A stretch of 64,000 bases of DNA from Acidobacteriota bacterium (lineage in GTDB: Bacteria; Acidobacteriota; Thermoanaerobaculia; Thermoanaerobaculales; Sulfomarinibacteraceae), in NCBI GenBank assembly GCA_015493585.1, contig WGCW01000044.1, forward strand, positions 1 to 64,000, given 5' to 3'. Shown here piece by piece: positions 28,132-39,625 of the stretch (position 1 is its first letter; every line of letters begins with the position of its first letter). The notes beneath the pieces were generated by a model that had not been told where the DNA came from, made no database searches, and saw only the letters and a list, made by a program, of their open reading frames with translations. The position numbers and the translations under genes are program-made.

Positions 28132-29549
28132 GAAGAGCGCTCCAGCTTGATGGTCAGGAAAACAGCAAGCTCCTCCAGAGCTTTCGCCTTCTCGACCGGG
28201 ATCTTCAGGGGTTCGAGCGTGCCGATTGTTTGACCATCACGGCCCTTGAGACGTACGGCGACCTCGATGTTCTGGAGCTTCTTGAAAATGTCCGGCCCGA
28301 AACGCTCTGCGATCTTTCGCCGAATGGTCCGGGATCGCTCCAGCTCCCCGGCCAGCAGCGAATCCAGATCGACATCGGGAGCGCGGAACGATGCTGGGCC
28401 CCCCTTCATCGTCGCTTGGCGGCGGAGCGTGTCGAGCTCTGCAAGGATGTCCATCTGATTGGAGACCTTGACACGCTTCATGGGAGGTGGCGCCACAGCC
28501 TCTGCGGCCGGTTCGTCAGGTTCGACCGGTTCGCTCAAGACTTCAGGTTCCTCGGCGGACCCAGGCGCCCCGGAGGGTGCTGGTTGGGATAGCACCTCCG
28601 GGGTTGCCACTTCAGCCGAGGCAGCGGTAGTCGCGTTTTCATCCACGGCCGCCGCTGGGGCAGCCGTGGGGTTCGCCTCGGTTAGCGCCTCAGGAACGGC
28701 TTCCACCGGAGCGCCGGAATCCGTGGGCGGCGCTTCGGCAGAACCAGACGACGTGGGAACGGCGCGGAGGCGGGCTCCAGCTGCCGGGCTCGCCCCCGGC
28801 GTCTCGGCCGCTGCGGCGGTGTGTGCCGGAGATTCGACAGCATCGGCAACGGCGTGGGCCAAGGAAGCCGCAGATACAGGGCGCGCCGCCGGAGGCTCAG
28901 AGAGGCGGGGACGCGTTTGCCGGGGGGGCGCCATCGCGGGTTTCTTCTGTTCGGGAGTCGTCAGGCGGCTCCGGAGCTTCTTCAAGGTCAGCTTTGTGAC
29001 CTCTTTCAGCGTTTCGAACACGCCGGTTCCATTGATCGCAGACGCTTCGAAGTACGGGTGAGCACCGTCCGGATTAAGATCCGCCTGAAGCTCCTCGATC
29101 GTCAGGATGTTTTTCAGGTCACGCTTGTTGTACTGGAACACGAGCGGGATGTCGTCGAGCTTGAGGCCAAGCTCCTGCAGGTTGGTTTTCAGGTTGGCGA
29201 GGCTCTCCTGATTAGCTTCGCGCATGGGCCGCTGGGAGTCGGCTACGAACACGACTCCATCGACCCCTTTGAGCACGAGCTTCCGCGTCGTGTTGTAAAA
29301 GACCTGACCCGGAACCGTATAGAGCTGAAGGCGCGTCTTGAACCCTCCGATCGTTCCCACCTCGATCGGCAACAGGTCGAAGAAGAGGGTGCGATCGGAT
29401 TCTGTCTCCAAGGAGACCATCTCGCCACGTGAGCTTGGTGATGTTTTCGCGTAGATGAAGCTGAGGTTCGTCGTCTTTCCGCACAAACCCGGACCGTAAT
29501 AAACGATCTTTGCGGCCATTTGCATGGTGGCCCAGTTGAAGAAAACCAT
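28128..29549 (-). CDS. MglA-like small GTPase with long disordered linker and C-terminal domain
   Basis: GPGLCGKTTNLSFIY (P-loop), LYTVPGQVFYN, FQYNKRDL; then ~200 aa A/P/E-rich linker and a charged C-terminal domain; overlaps next gene by 4 nt. Confidence 0.88.
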   Translation of the reverse strand: MVFFNWATMQMAAKIVYYGPGLCGKTTNLSFIYAKTSPSSRGEMVSLETESDRTLFFDLLPIEVGTIGGFKTRLQLYTVPGQVFYNTTRKLVLKGVDGVVFVADSQRPMREANQESLANLKTNLQELGLKLDDIPLVFQYNKRDLKNILTIEELQADLNPDGAHPYFEASAINGTGVFETLKEVTKLTLKKLRSRLTTPEQKKPAMAPPRQTRPRLSEPPAARPVSAASLAHAVADAVESPAHTAAAAETPGASPAAGARLRAVPTSSGSAEAPPTDSGAPVEAVPEALTEANPTAAPAAAVDENATTAASAEVATPEVLSQPAPSGAPGSAEEPEVLSEPVEPDEPAAEAVAPPPMKRVKVSNQMDILAELDTLRRQATMKGGPASFRAPDVDLDSLLAGELERSRTIRRKIAERFGPDIFKKLQNIEVAVRLKGRDGQTIGTLEPLKIPVEKAKALEELAVFLTIKLERSS

Positions 29550-29717
29550 CCTACTCCCCCGGCGCTCTACGCCAGTTCATACGCTTATGCAACGTAACAC
29601 AGGCAGCTCAAATAGGTCAATCGGCGAAAGTCCGGAAGTTGTTGCGCTGTGCGCCGCTTCTTTGCGAGACCGGGAGGAAGAGGCATGAAACGCAGAGGCG
29701 CCAGGGGGCGCAGGCGC

Positions 29718-29791
29718 AGCCATCCCTCCCCTGTCATCCTGAGTCGCATCCCGGAGATGAAGCCATCCCTCCCCTGTCATCCTGAGTCGCA
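29718..29791. repeat. 31-nt perfect direct repeat pair AGCCATCCCTCCCCTGTCATCCTGAGTCGCA (29718-29748, 29761-29791)
   Basis: Directly read; second copy is the start of the larger duplicated element. Confidence 0.9.
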
Positions 29792-30030
29792 CGCCGGAGG
29801 CATGCGGCGAAGGATCTGGGCGGAGGCGGCTCGTCACTGCGCATCTCACGCCACGCCACTCAAAACCGTCACGACCGCAGACGAACCACTCTCTTTCCCC
29901 GCTCTCCCGGCGTTCTCATCGAGAAACTCCCTTGGGCGGCGGCAAGAGGGCATGTCTGTTTCCACGTCCGTAGCAGTTATTCAACACTGTCCCCATCTCG
30001 TGATGAGCCATCGGGGGAACCTAACCGCAG
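29776..30030 (+). repeat. copy A of ~250-bp imperfect direct repeat
   Basis: Shares with 30544-30780 blocks gtcat[c/t]ctgag, gaagaa/gaaggatctgggcgg, aaaaccgtcacga/aagaccgtcacga, cggcgttctca, attcaacactgtccccatctcgtga, ctaaccgc in same order. Confidence 0.8.
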
Positions 30031-30209
30031 AGAGCGCAAAGAGAACGGAGCTGCCTTCGACCTCGTACCCCGGGTTCTGTGCGTGGATGGTCTATTCAAC
30101 CCTGGCGCCAGTTCAGGTTTTTGGGCGAGGTCCTCAAGCCCGTCTTGGCCACAGAGGCGACACGGTATGGCCGGTGCATGCGAGCCCCCCGCCCAGATCC
30201 TTCGCCTCC

Positions 30210-30350
30210 GGCTCAGGATGACATGTGGGGGATATGACGGCTCAGGATGACATGTGGGGGATATGACGGCTCAGGATGACCAGGGAAGGGGGCATGGCTC
30301 AGGATGACCAGGGAAGGGGCATGGCCCAGGATGACACGAGGAGCAGTCAT
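30210..30350 (+). repeat. 5-unit tandem array, 27-29 nt units beginning GGCTCAGGATGAC
   Basis: Units 30210-30238, 30239-30267 (identical), 30268-30295, 30296-30322 (near identical), 30323-30350 (diverged). Confidence 0.9.
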
Positions 30351-30543
30351 ACTGAGGAGGCGAAACCTTTCCTCTACCGTCGTTCTGAGCACCCACATGC
30401 CCCAGTGTGGGGTACCGAGACGGTGGACGAACAGGGATTCGGATGCAGTTTCTCGATGTTTTGTATGATCAGTACGTTACGTTTCTTTCTTCGACGCGAC
30501 GTAATTGCTGTTAGTTGAGAGGAGGCGAAGGTTTTCCCCCAGT

Positions 30544-30780
30544 GTCATTCTGAGGAGGCGTAGCCGACGAAGAATCTGGGCGGGTGGGCGATGCTACGGA
30601 TTGCACGTGGCGCCACCCAAGACCGTCACGATCGCTCACGCACGAACATCTCCTCCGCGGTCCCGGCGTTCTCAGCGAGAAATCTCCTAGATGGGTGGGG
30701 GAAAACACACGGCAGCCGCACGCTGATATTCAACACTGTCCCCATCTCGTGAAGATCTGTCTGGAGAATCTAACCGCGCA
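30544..30780 (+). repeat. copy B of ~250-bp imperfect direct repeat
   Basis: See copy A at 29776-30030. Confidence 0.8.
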
Positions 30781-31216
30781 GGGGGCGGGGTAGGCAGAGA
30801 GAAAAGGAGCTCAGAGGCACAAGGGAGCAGAGACAGTCTGCCAGGCGGCCGATCGTGCGGGCCGCTCCGCGTGGTATCGCCGCTTCGCCCGCTTTGCAGG
30901 GCAAACCTGCGATTCCGGGGATTTCTTGTGGTGAAGCCGAAGCTAGCGCCTGCGTCTCTCTCGATCCGCGTCGGCTTTCCCGAGAGCGCGACGCCCTCTC
31001 GGAGAGGTTGTTGCACCGTGCCGTTGGGAGAGGAGAGGCCATTGAGTGGCCTGCGGCCATTCCTTTAATTCTGCGGCGCCATGGCGAGTAGTGGATGGCG
31101 GATCGCTCTGCTGGCCGCGTTTGAGACGTCAGTCCTGCTCAACTGATCTTGCTGAGCGCGCGGCGCACCGTGCCTGGGAAGTGATACGCTCAGAGAGACG
31201 AGAGAGGAGGTGTATC

Positions 31217-32443
31217 GTGTCACTCGACAAGCTCAACGCAGCATTGACCACCGAGATCAAAGCCCTGCAACGCGAAGGACGGGCGAAGGACCCTGAACGT
31301 GTGATCACGGGGTATCTCGAGCCGGAGGGGGACCGTGGTCCCCGGTACCGTCTCCAGGGCGCCGATCAGCTCTTCATTCGCATGAACTCCAACAGCTACC
31401 TGTCTCTGTCCAACCATCCCAAACTCCTCGAGGCCGCCGACCGGGCCACCCGCGAGTTTGGCGTCGGCCCCGGAGCGGTCCGGTTCATCGACGGGACCTT
31501 CAAACACCACATTGAGCTCGAGAACCGGATCGCCGCGTTTCTCGGACGGCCGGCGGCCCGCATCTTCAACTCCGCGTACACGGCGAACCTCGGGCTCGCG
31601 ATGACCTTGGGGTCACCGGAGACCTACTGGATCGGGGATCAGCTCAACCACAACAGCATTATCCGGGCGATGCGGATCGCCGGCGTCCCCAAGGAAAACA
31701 AGGCGATCTTTGCCCACAATGACATGGACGAGCTTGGCCGCTGCCTGGACAACGTCCCGGCCGGGATCAAGCGCGTGGTCGTCATCTTCGACGGGATTTT
31801 CTCGATGCGCGGTGACAATGCACCACTTGACGAGATCGTTCGCCGGTGCGAGCCATACCGTGATCGCTTCCCCGAGGGGCTTGTCACCGTGATCGATGAC
31901 AGCCACGGCATCGGGGCGTACGGCGCAAGCGGACGCGGTACCGAGGAGTTCACCGGCGCCCGTGCGGATATCGTCGTTGGCACCTTTGGCAAGGCGTTCG
32001 GCGTCAACGGAGGCTTCATCGCCTCGAGCGCCGAAGTCGTTGAGGCCGTTCGTCAGAAGGCGGACACCTACATCTACACGAATCCGTTGGGCGTTGCCGA
32101 CTGTGCGGCGGCTCTCGTAGCGCTCGATATCGCTGATAGTCCCGAGGGCGCACGCCGCCTTGCTCACCTCAAGGACCGCATCGCCCAGTTCAGATCCGGC
32201 ATCGAGCGTCTTGGGTGGGAGTCGATCCCAGGGCCGCATCCGGTTGTGCCGCTGCTCGTTCGCGACACCGCGAGGACGCGCGCACTGGTGCGCCACTTCT
32301 ATGACAATGGCGTCCTCGTCGTTGGCTTGGCGTACCCGGTCGTCCCGCGTGGAGACGAGACTATCCGGTTCCAGATCAACGCAGCACACACCGAGGCCGA
32401 CGTCGACCAGGCGCTTGCGGCGCTCGAATCGTTCACCGGTTGA
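31217..32443 (+). CDS. alpha-oxoamine synthase family aminotransferase (glycine C-acetyltransferase / KBL-like)
   Basis: GTG start after GAGGAGG SD; MSLDKLNAALTTEIKALQREG, DDSHGIGAYGASGRG, GTFGKAFGVNGG. Confidence 0.88.
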   Translation: MSLDKLNAALTTEIKALQREGRAKDPERVITGYLEPEGDRGPRYRLQGADQLFIRMNSNSYLSLSNHPKLLEAADRATREFGVGPGAVRFIDGTFKHHIELENRIAAFLGRPAARIFNSAYTANLGLAMTLGSPETYWIGDQLNHNSIIRAMRIAGVPKENKAIFAHNDMDELGRCLDNVPAGIKRVVVIFDGIFSMRGDNAPLDEIVRRCEPYRDRFPEGLVTVIDDSHGIGAYGASGRGTEEFTGARADIVVGTFGKAFGVNGGFIASSAEVVEAVRQKADTYIYTNPLGVADCAAALVALDIADSPEGARRLAHLKDRIAQFRSGIERLGWESIPGPHPVVPLLVRDTARTRALVRHFYDNGVLVVGLAYPVVPRGDETIRFQINAAHTEADVDQALAALESFTG

Positions 32444-32455
32444 GAGGGGAGGCCC

Positions 32456-32626
32456 ATGGCGCGACGAGGCGTATACAAGATCGACAAACGTCAGAGAGAG
32501 CTTGCAAAGCAGAAAAAACGGCGTGAGAAGCTCGAACGCAAACACAACAAGAACACCGCTCGCGACGAAGATCCCCCGGATTCAGAAGAGGATCAAAGCC
32601 CCTCCGGCCCCACTGAGCCAGGCTGA
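32456..32626 (+). CDS. small highly charged hypothetical protein (56 aa), below ORF-track cutoff
   Basis: ATG preceded by GGGGAGG; MARRGVYKIDKRQRELAKQKKREKLERKHNKNTARDEDPPDSEEDQSPSGPTEPG. Confidence 0.6.
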   Translation: MARRGVYKIDKRQRELAKQKKRREKLERKHNKNTARDEDPPDSEEDQSPSGPTEPG

Positions 32627-32731
32627 CGCCCGGGCGGATTCCAGGTTGGTGGCGCCTGACGGGCCGGCACCCGGTTGGGCCAGTCTTCGTGGCGCCTCCG
32701 GGTCCATGGGCCGGTGCTCCTGACACACATT

Positions 32732-32753
32732 GGGCGGGCCTTAAGGCCCGCCC
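32732..32753. terminator. GC-rich hairpin GGGCGGGCC-TTAA-GGCCCGCCC between convergent genes
   Basis: Perfect 9-bp stem, 4-nt loop; no strong T-run on either side. Confidence 0.5.
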
Positions 32754-32776
32754 GGGCACACAAGCCCGCCTGTTTC

Positions 32777-33367
32777 TTACCAGCAACCGGCGGTGTAGCC
32801 ACGCATGTGCGAACCGTTCCAGCCATGCATCCCCCGGAGGGAGCCGCCGCGATCGTTCCAGTTCCAGACGTGACCACCGGACCTCCAGTCGCGGTTGGCA
32901 GCCCGCTCCCATGGGCAGGACCACCCGCCATACCAGCGGGCGTTCCCCATGAGCCACGCCGAGGGGGCGGCGCCCCGGGCACGCTGCTCGGGCGTCAGGA
33001 TTTTTCCTACCTGAGCGCTGGCGTCGAACCACGCATCGTCCAGGCGATTTTCCAGCGTGCGGATGTCGGCGCGCAGCGAGCGTGCACGGTCCAGATCGGG
33101 GTTCGGTGATTTCATGATGGCCTCAAGCTCCACGCGCTTTGCCTCGATTGTGCGCTCCACCGGCAGTGTCTTCTGCTCCAGGTTCGAGCGGATCCGCTCC
33201 AGTTGCTGGAGCTGGCCACTGGTCAGATTGCCCGTGGGTGCCATCATGCTCCCCCGGGCCGCCTGCCGATGGTGTCCGGCTCCCCCCGCCATGGCAAGGG
33301 CTGAGATCCCAACGACGGCTCCGATGACGGCCAGTACTGTCCATAACCTCGTATTGCTGCGGTGCAT
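32777..33367 (-). CDS. Spy/CpxP/ZraP-like periplasmic metal-sensor/chaperone family protein with W/G/H-rich tail
   Basis: ATG at 33367 after AGGAGGT; signal peptide; LTSGQLQQLERIRSNLEQKTLPVERTIEAKRVELEAIM...LTPEQRARG. Confidence 0.75.
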   Translation of the reverse strand: MHRSNTRLWTVLAVIGAVVGISALAMAGGAGHHRQAARGSMMAPTGNLTSGQLQQLERIRSNLEQKTLPVERTIEAKRVELEAIMKSPNPDLDRARSLRADIRTLENRLDDAWFDASAQVGKILTPEQRARGAAPSAWLMGNARWYGGWSCPWERAANRDWRSGGHVWNWNDRGGSLRGMHGWNGSHMRGYTAGCW

Positions 33368-33464
33368 GTTCTGTGACCTCCTTTCATTGGTCACTTGATC
33401 AGACGGTCGAGTATTACGAAACGTGACGGGGATGCCCGAAGATCCGTGTCCGATCCATCCTGGT

Positions 33465-34286
33465 TCACTTCCAACCGCACCGGTCGCCCCAGCAGGAACC
33501 CTCCGGTGGCGGAGAGCTCTTCAATGATTCGGGCGAGGTGCGGCTTATCCAGCGGCCCCGTTCGCCGCACATCTCGATGGCTCGTTGGACCATGGGGCGC
33601 TGTGACGCGTGGACCCGTGGCGCTACCTGCTCGAGGACCTGCCGCTCGTACCCGTTAAAGAGCTCGAGCTTCTTGAGGAACAACCGAAGCCGGCCTTCGG
33701 GGAGGGTTCTCGCGTTCTCCAGCGCCAGGGAGCCGTCGCGCAGCAGACGGCGGATGAGACCGGGGTCGATGCGGCCCTCGGTGCCGGCCATCTCCACGAG
33801 TTCTCCGAGCCGGCGGTCGGCAAAGGTCAGCCGAAGCTCCGCACGGTGACCTGGGCTGGCCGTCAACCCGACAGCAACCTTTTCCTTGGCGAGCTTGACC
33901 GGGTAGAACAGATCTCCCGGGACGGTGTCAGCCGAGGCTCCCCCTAGGACGACGAGAACCATCACAGCAGCGAGGCCCACAACGAGCCGACGCAGAGGCC
34001 GCGAGAGACGGAAGGGGAGGATACGCCCCCCGGGAGAGCCATCGGATGATGGGGATTGGCCGAAGGCTGCGCGCCCCGCCATGACGGTGCCCGCTTCGAC
34101 CAGGAGGCGGCGGGTTGTAGAGGGGTCTGGCTCCGCCCTGGGAAGTTGCTGCAAAAAGGTGGCGGTCTTAAGCAGCGGTTCCAGCTCCTCCCGATTGCCT
34201 GGGTGGCGTTCGAGACATTCGGCCACCGTGGTCCCGGTGAGGATCTCGTCCAGGCACCGGTCGAGGATCGTTTCCAGCTCGTTCAT
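33465..34286 (-). CDS. DUF5667-like anti-sigma-type membrane protein (3' end probably frameshifted; corrected end ~33391)
   Basis: MNELETILDRCLDEILTGTTVAECLERHP...; one TM; LFYPVKLAKEKVAVGLTASPGHRAELRLTFADRRLGEL typical of DUF5667; 4-nt overlap with sigma gene. Confidence 0.75.
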   Translation of the reverse strand: MNELETILDRCLDEILTGTTVAECLERHPGNREELEPLLKTATFLQQLPRAEPDPSTTRRLLVEAGTVMAGRAAFGQSPSSDGSPGGRILPFRLSRPLRRLVVGLAAVMVLVVLGGASADTVPGDLFYPVKLAKEKVAVGLTASPGHRAELRLTFADRRLGELVEMAGTEGRIDPGLIRRLLRDGSLALENARTLPEGRLRLFLKKLELFNGYERQVLEQVAPRVHASQRPMVQRAIEMCGERGRWISRTSPESLKSSPPPEGSCWGDRCGWK

Positions 34287-34828
34287 CGTTCTGCCCTCCT
34301 CAACGTCAGATGGGCTCGCAGGGCACGCAGCGCCCGGACCTGTTGCGCCCGGACCGCCTCTGCCGATTTGCCAAGGATCTCGCCGATCTCAGAGCCGCTG
34401 TAGCCCTCGATGAAGCGTAAGTGAAGCAGTTCCTGCTGTTCCTCGTTGAGCCCTTCCATGGCACGTTCGAGGTCGATCCTGAGATCCGCTCCGCTCGCAA
34501 AGGAACCGGTCGCGGAACTTCTGGCATGGCCATCCGCATCCAACGGCACCTCGTCGCGGACGGCGCGACGCCGGTGGCGATCCGTCAGCAGGTTGGCGGC
34601 GATCCGGTACAGCCAGGCCGGAAAGAATCCCTTCTGGCTGGGCAGAGCCTTGACAGCCCTCAGGCAGACCTCGCTGGCCAGGTCTTCGGCCTCATCCATT
34701 GGGGCCCGCCGCAACATGTAGCGGTAGACCTGGGGATGAAAAGCCTCACAGATCTCTGCCAACGCCAGTGTATTGCCTCGCTTCGCTGCTTGCACCGTTT
34801 CCTCCACGTGCGCTTTGTCCACGTGCAC
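34283..34828 (-). CDS. ECF-type sigma-70 family RNA polymerase sigma factor
   Basis: AEDLASEVCLRAVKALP...PAWLYRIAANLLTDRHRR...LHLRFIEGYSGSEIGEILGKSAEAVRAQQVRALRALR. Confidence 0.93.
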   Translation of the reverse strand: MHVDKAHVEETVQAAKRGNTLALAEICEAFHPQVYRYMLRRAPMDEAEDLASEVCLRAVKALPSQKGFFPAWLYRIAANLLTDRHRRRAVRDEVPLDADGHARSSATGSFASGADLRIDLERAMEGLNEEQQELLHLRFIEGYSGSEIGEILGKSAEAVRAQQVRALRALRAHLTLRRAER

Positions 34829-34929
34829 GCTCCTTTCTCGTCAAGACGTGCCGGGCCGGCCATCCGTGACGGTGCCTCCGCCACGTAGGGGGGCGGGAGG
34901 GCCTGGCCCGGCGGTGTCTCAGCTTCGGC

Positions 34930-35295
34930 TCATTCCGGCCTGTCCGGGTCGGCCGACCGGATAGCACCGGCATCCCGGTCGCCGGTGCGGATACGCACGG
35001 CCTCCATGAGATCGAGGACGAAGATCTTACCGTCACCGCGCCGGCCGCTGTGCGCTGCGGTGGCGATGGCCTCAACAATGGCTCCGGTCTGGCCATCCAG
35101 AGCCGCAATTTCCAGGCGCACCTTGCCGGTGAACTCCGTCAGCTCCTCCCGGGCCGTCTGGGTGTCGCGCCCCTTTCCTTGGCCGAATCCTCGTACCTGC
35201 GAGACCGACATGCCGGGGAAGCGAGGCAGGTGAAGCAAGGCGTGCTCCACCCTGGTCAAAGCGTGGGGTTGAATGTAGGCGATGATGAGCTTCAT
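34930..35295 (-). CDS. PII-like (GlnB-family) protein, heavy-metal-efflux associated
   Basis: MKLIIAYIQPHALTRVEHALLHLPRFPGMSVSQVRGFGQGKGRD...TAAHSGRRGDGKIFVLDLMEAVRIRTGD; abuts CusA-like gene. Confidence 0.88.
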   Translation of the reverse strand: MKLIIAYIQPHALTRVEHALLHLPRFPGMSVSQVRGFGQGKGRDTQTAREELTEFTGKVRLEIAALDGQTGAIVEAIATAAHSGRRGDGKIFVLDLMEAVRIRTGDRDAGAIRSADPDRPE

Positions 35296-35297
35296 GA

Positions 35298-38413
<3,116 letters not shown>

Positions 38414-38414
<1 letters not shown>

Positions 38415-39625
38415 TATTCCTCCTCGCCGAGCTCGTCCTTGAGGAGCTCTCCCTTGAGCGTGAATGCCCCGCGAGCGGCGATCCGGTCACCCTCGTCCAG
38501 TCCTTCAGCGATCTCCAGCTGGCCATCAAAGGTGCGGGAAACGGTGACGGGCACCGGCTGGAAGCGTCCTGGGCTCTTCTCCCGGAACACCACAGCGCGC
38601 CCCTCCACCTTCTGAACGGCCTCCCGGGGGACGGTCAGCGCCTCCTTGGCAGCCGGTACGGATACCGTGGCCCGTACGAACATCCCTGGAAGAAGCCGTC
38701 CGTTGGGGTTAGTCAGGCGGACGCGGACCCGAGCCGCCCGGGTTTGGGGTTCAACCTCGCCGATGAAGTCGATCTTGCCGTCGAATGTCTCGGTGGGAAT
38801 GGCCTCGGCGACGATCCTTACGGTCTGACCCTTTCGGATCCCTGCGAGGTCCTTCTCGTACACATCGAGCCATGCCCAGAGGCGTGTGAGATCTGAGATG
38901 ACGACGAGGGTCTGCAGGCGGTCGACGACCTCGCCGCGGGCGACCTCCAGGCGCGTCACGGTTCCCGTCATCGGCGACCGCACGGCCAGCTCCGGAGAAA
39001 CAATCCCGTGCAGCGAGGTGCCGTCCCGTAGGCTCTGCCCGAGGTGGCGGATCTCCCGCTCACTCATGTCGAACAGATGCAGGCGGTTCTCGGCAAAAGC
39101 CAGCGCTGCCTCGGCCCGTCGCAGGGCCCCCTCACGTTGGAGGAATTCGCCCTGGGAAATGGCCTTCTTCTCAACGAGCCGGCGCGCGCGGTCGGCGGAC
39201 TGCTTGACCACCCGGTACTCGGCCAGGCGGGAGAGGTACTCAGCCTGTGCCTCGCCGAGCTCCGGGCTATCCAGCACGCACACGGCGTCGCCCCGGCGGA
39301 CGGAGCTTCCGAAATCCTTGAGGAGCTCGAGCACCCGGCCGGAGATCCGTGAGGAGATGCGGGCCGTGCGGGTCTCGTCGTAGGCAGCAGATCCGGTCAG
39401 CTCGACCTGGCGGAGGGGACGGGTTCTGGCAACAGTGACGACCTCGATGCCGGCTGCCCGCATCTGCCGGGCGTCAAGCTCGACGGCCCTGGGGCCGGCG
39501 TTCTCAACGTGCTGAGGCTTCGAGGTTGGTGGGGGCGTCTTGGAGCAGGCCGTGCCAAGGCCGATGGCCAGGGCGAACAAGCCGATCCAAAGCGGACGAA
39601 GGATCGTGACGGTGGACGTGCTCAT
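38414..39625 (-). CDS. CusB/CzcB-family efflux RND periplasmic adaptor
   Basis: Lipoprotein-like N-term (GLGTACSK); AYDETRTARISSRISGRVLELLKDFGSSVRRGDAVCVLDSPEL. Confidence 0.93.

Larger units (their letters stand above)
29638..31030. repeat. noncoding repeat nest (several repeat families)
   Basis: No credible CDS; contains 31-bp direct repeats, a ~250-bp imperfect duplication, a 5-unit ~28-bp tandem array, and GAGGTTGTTGC-type termini (listed separately). Confidence 0.8.

Noticed and set aside
29649-30221. 190-aa ORF in the repeat nest
   Set aside because: Covers diverged repeat sequence, no motif, poor start context.
30210-30350. Possible CRISPR-like array
   Set aside because: Units are contiguous with no unique spacers and no cas genes nearby; it is a simple tandem repeat.
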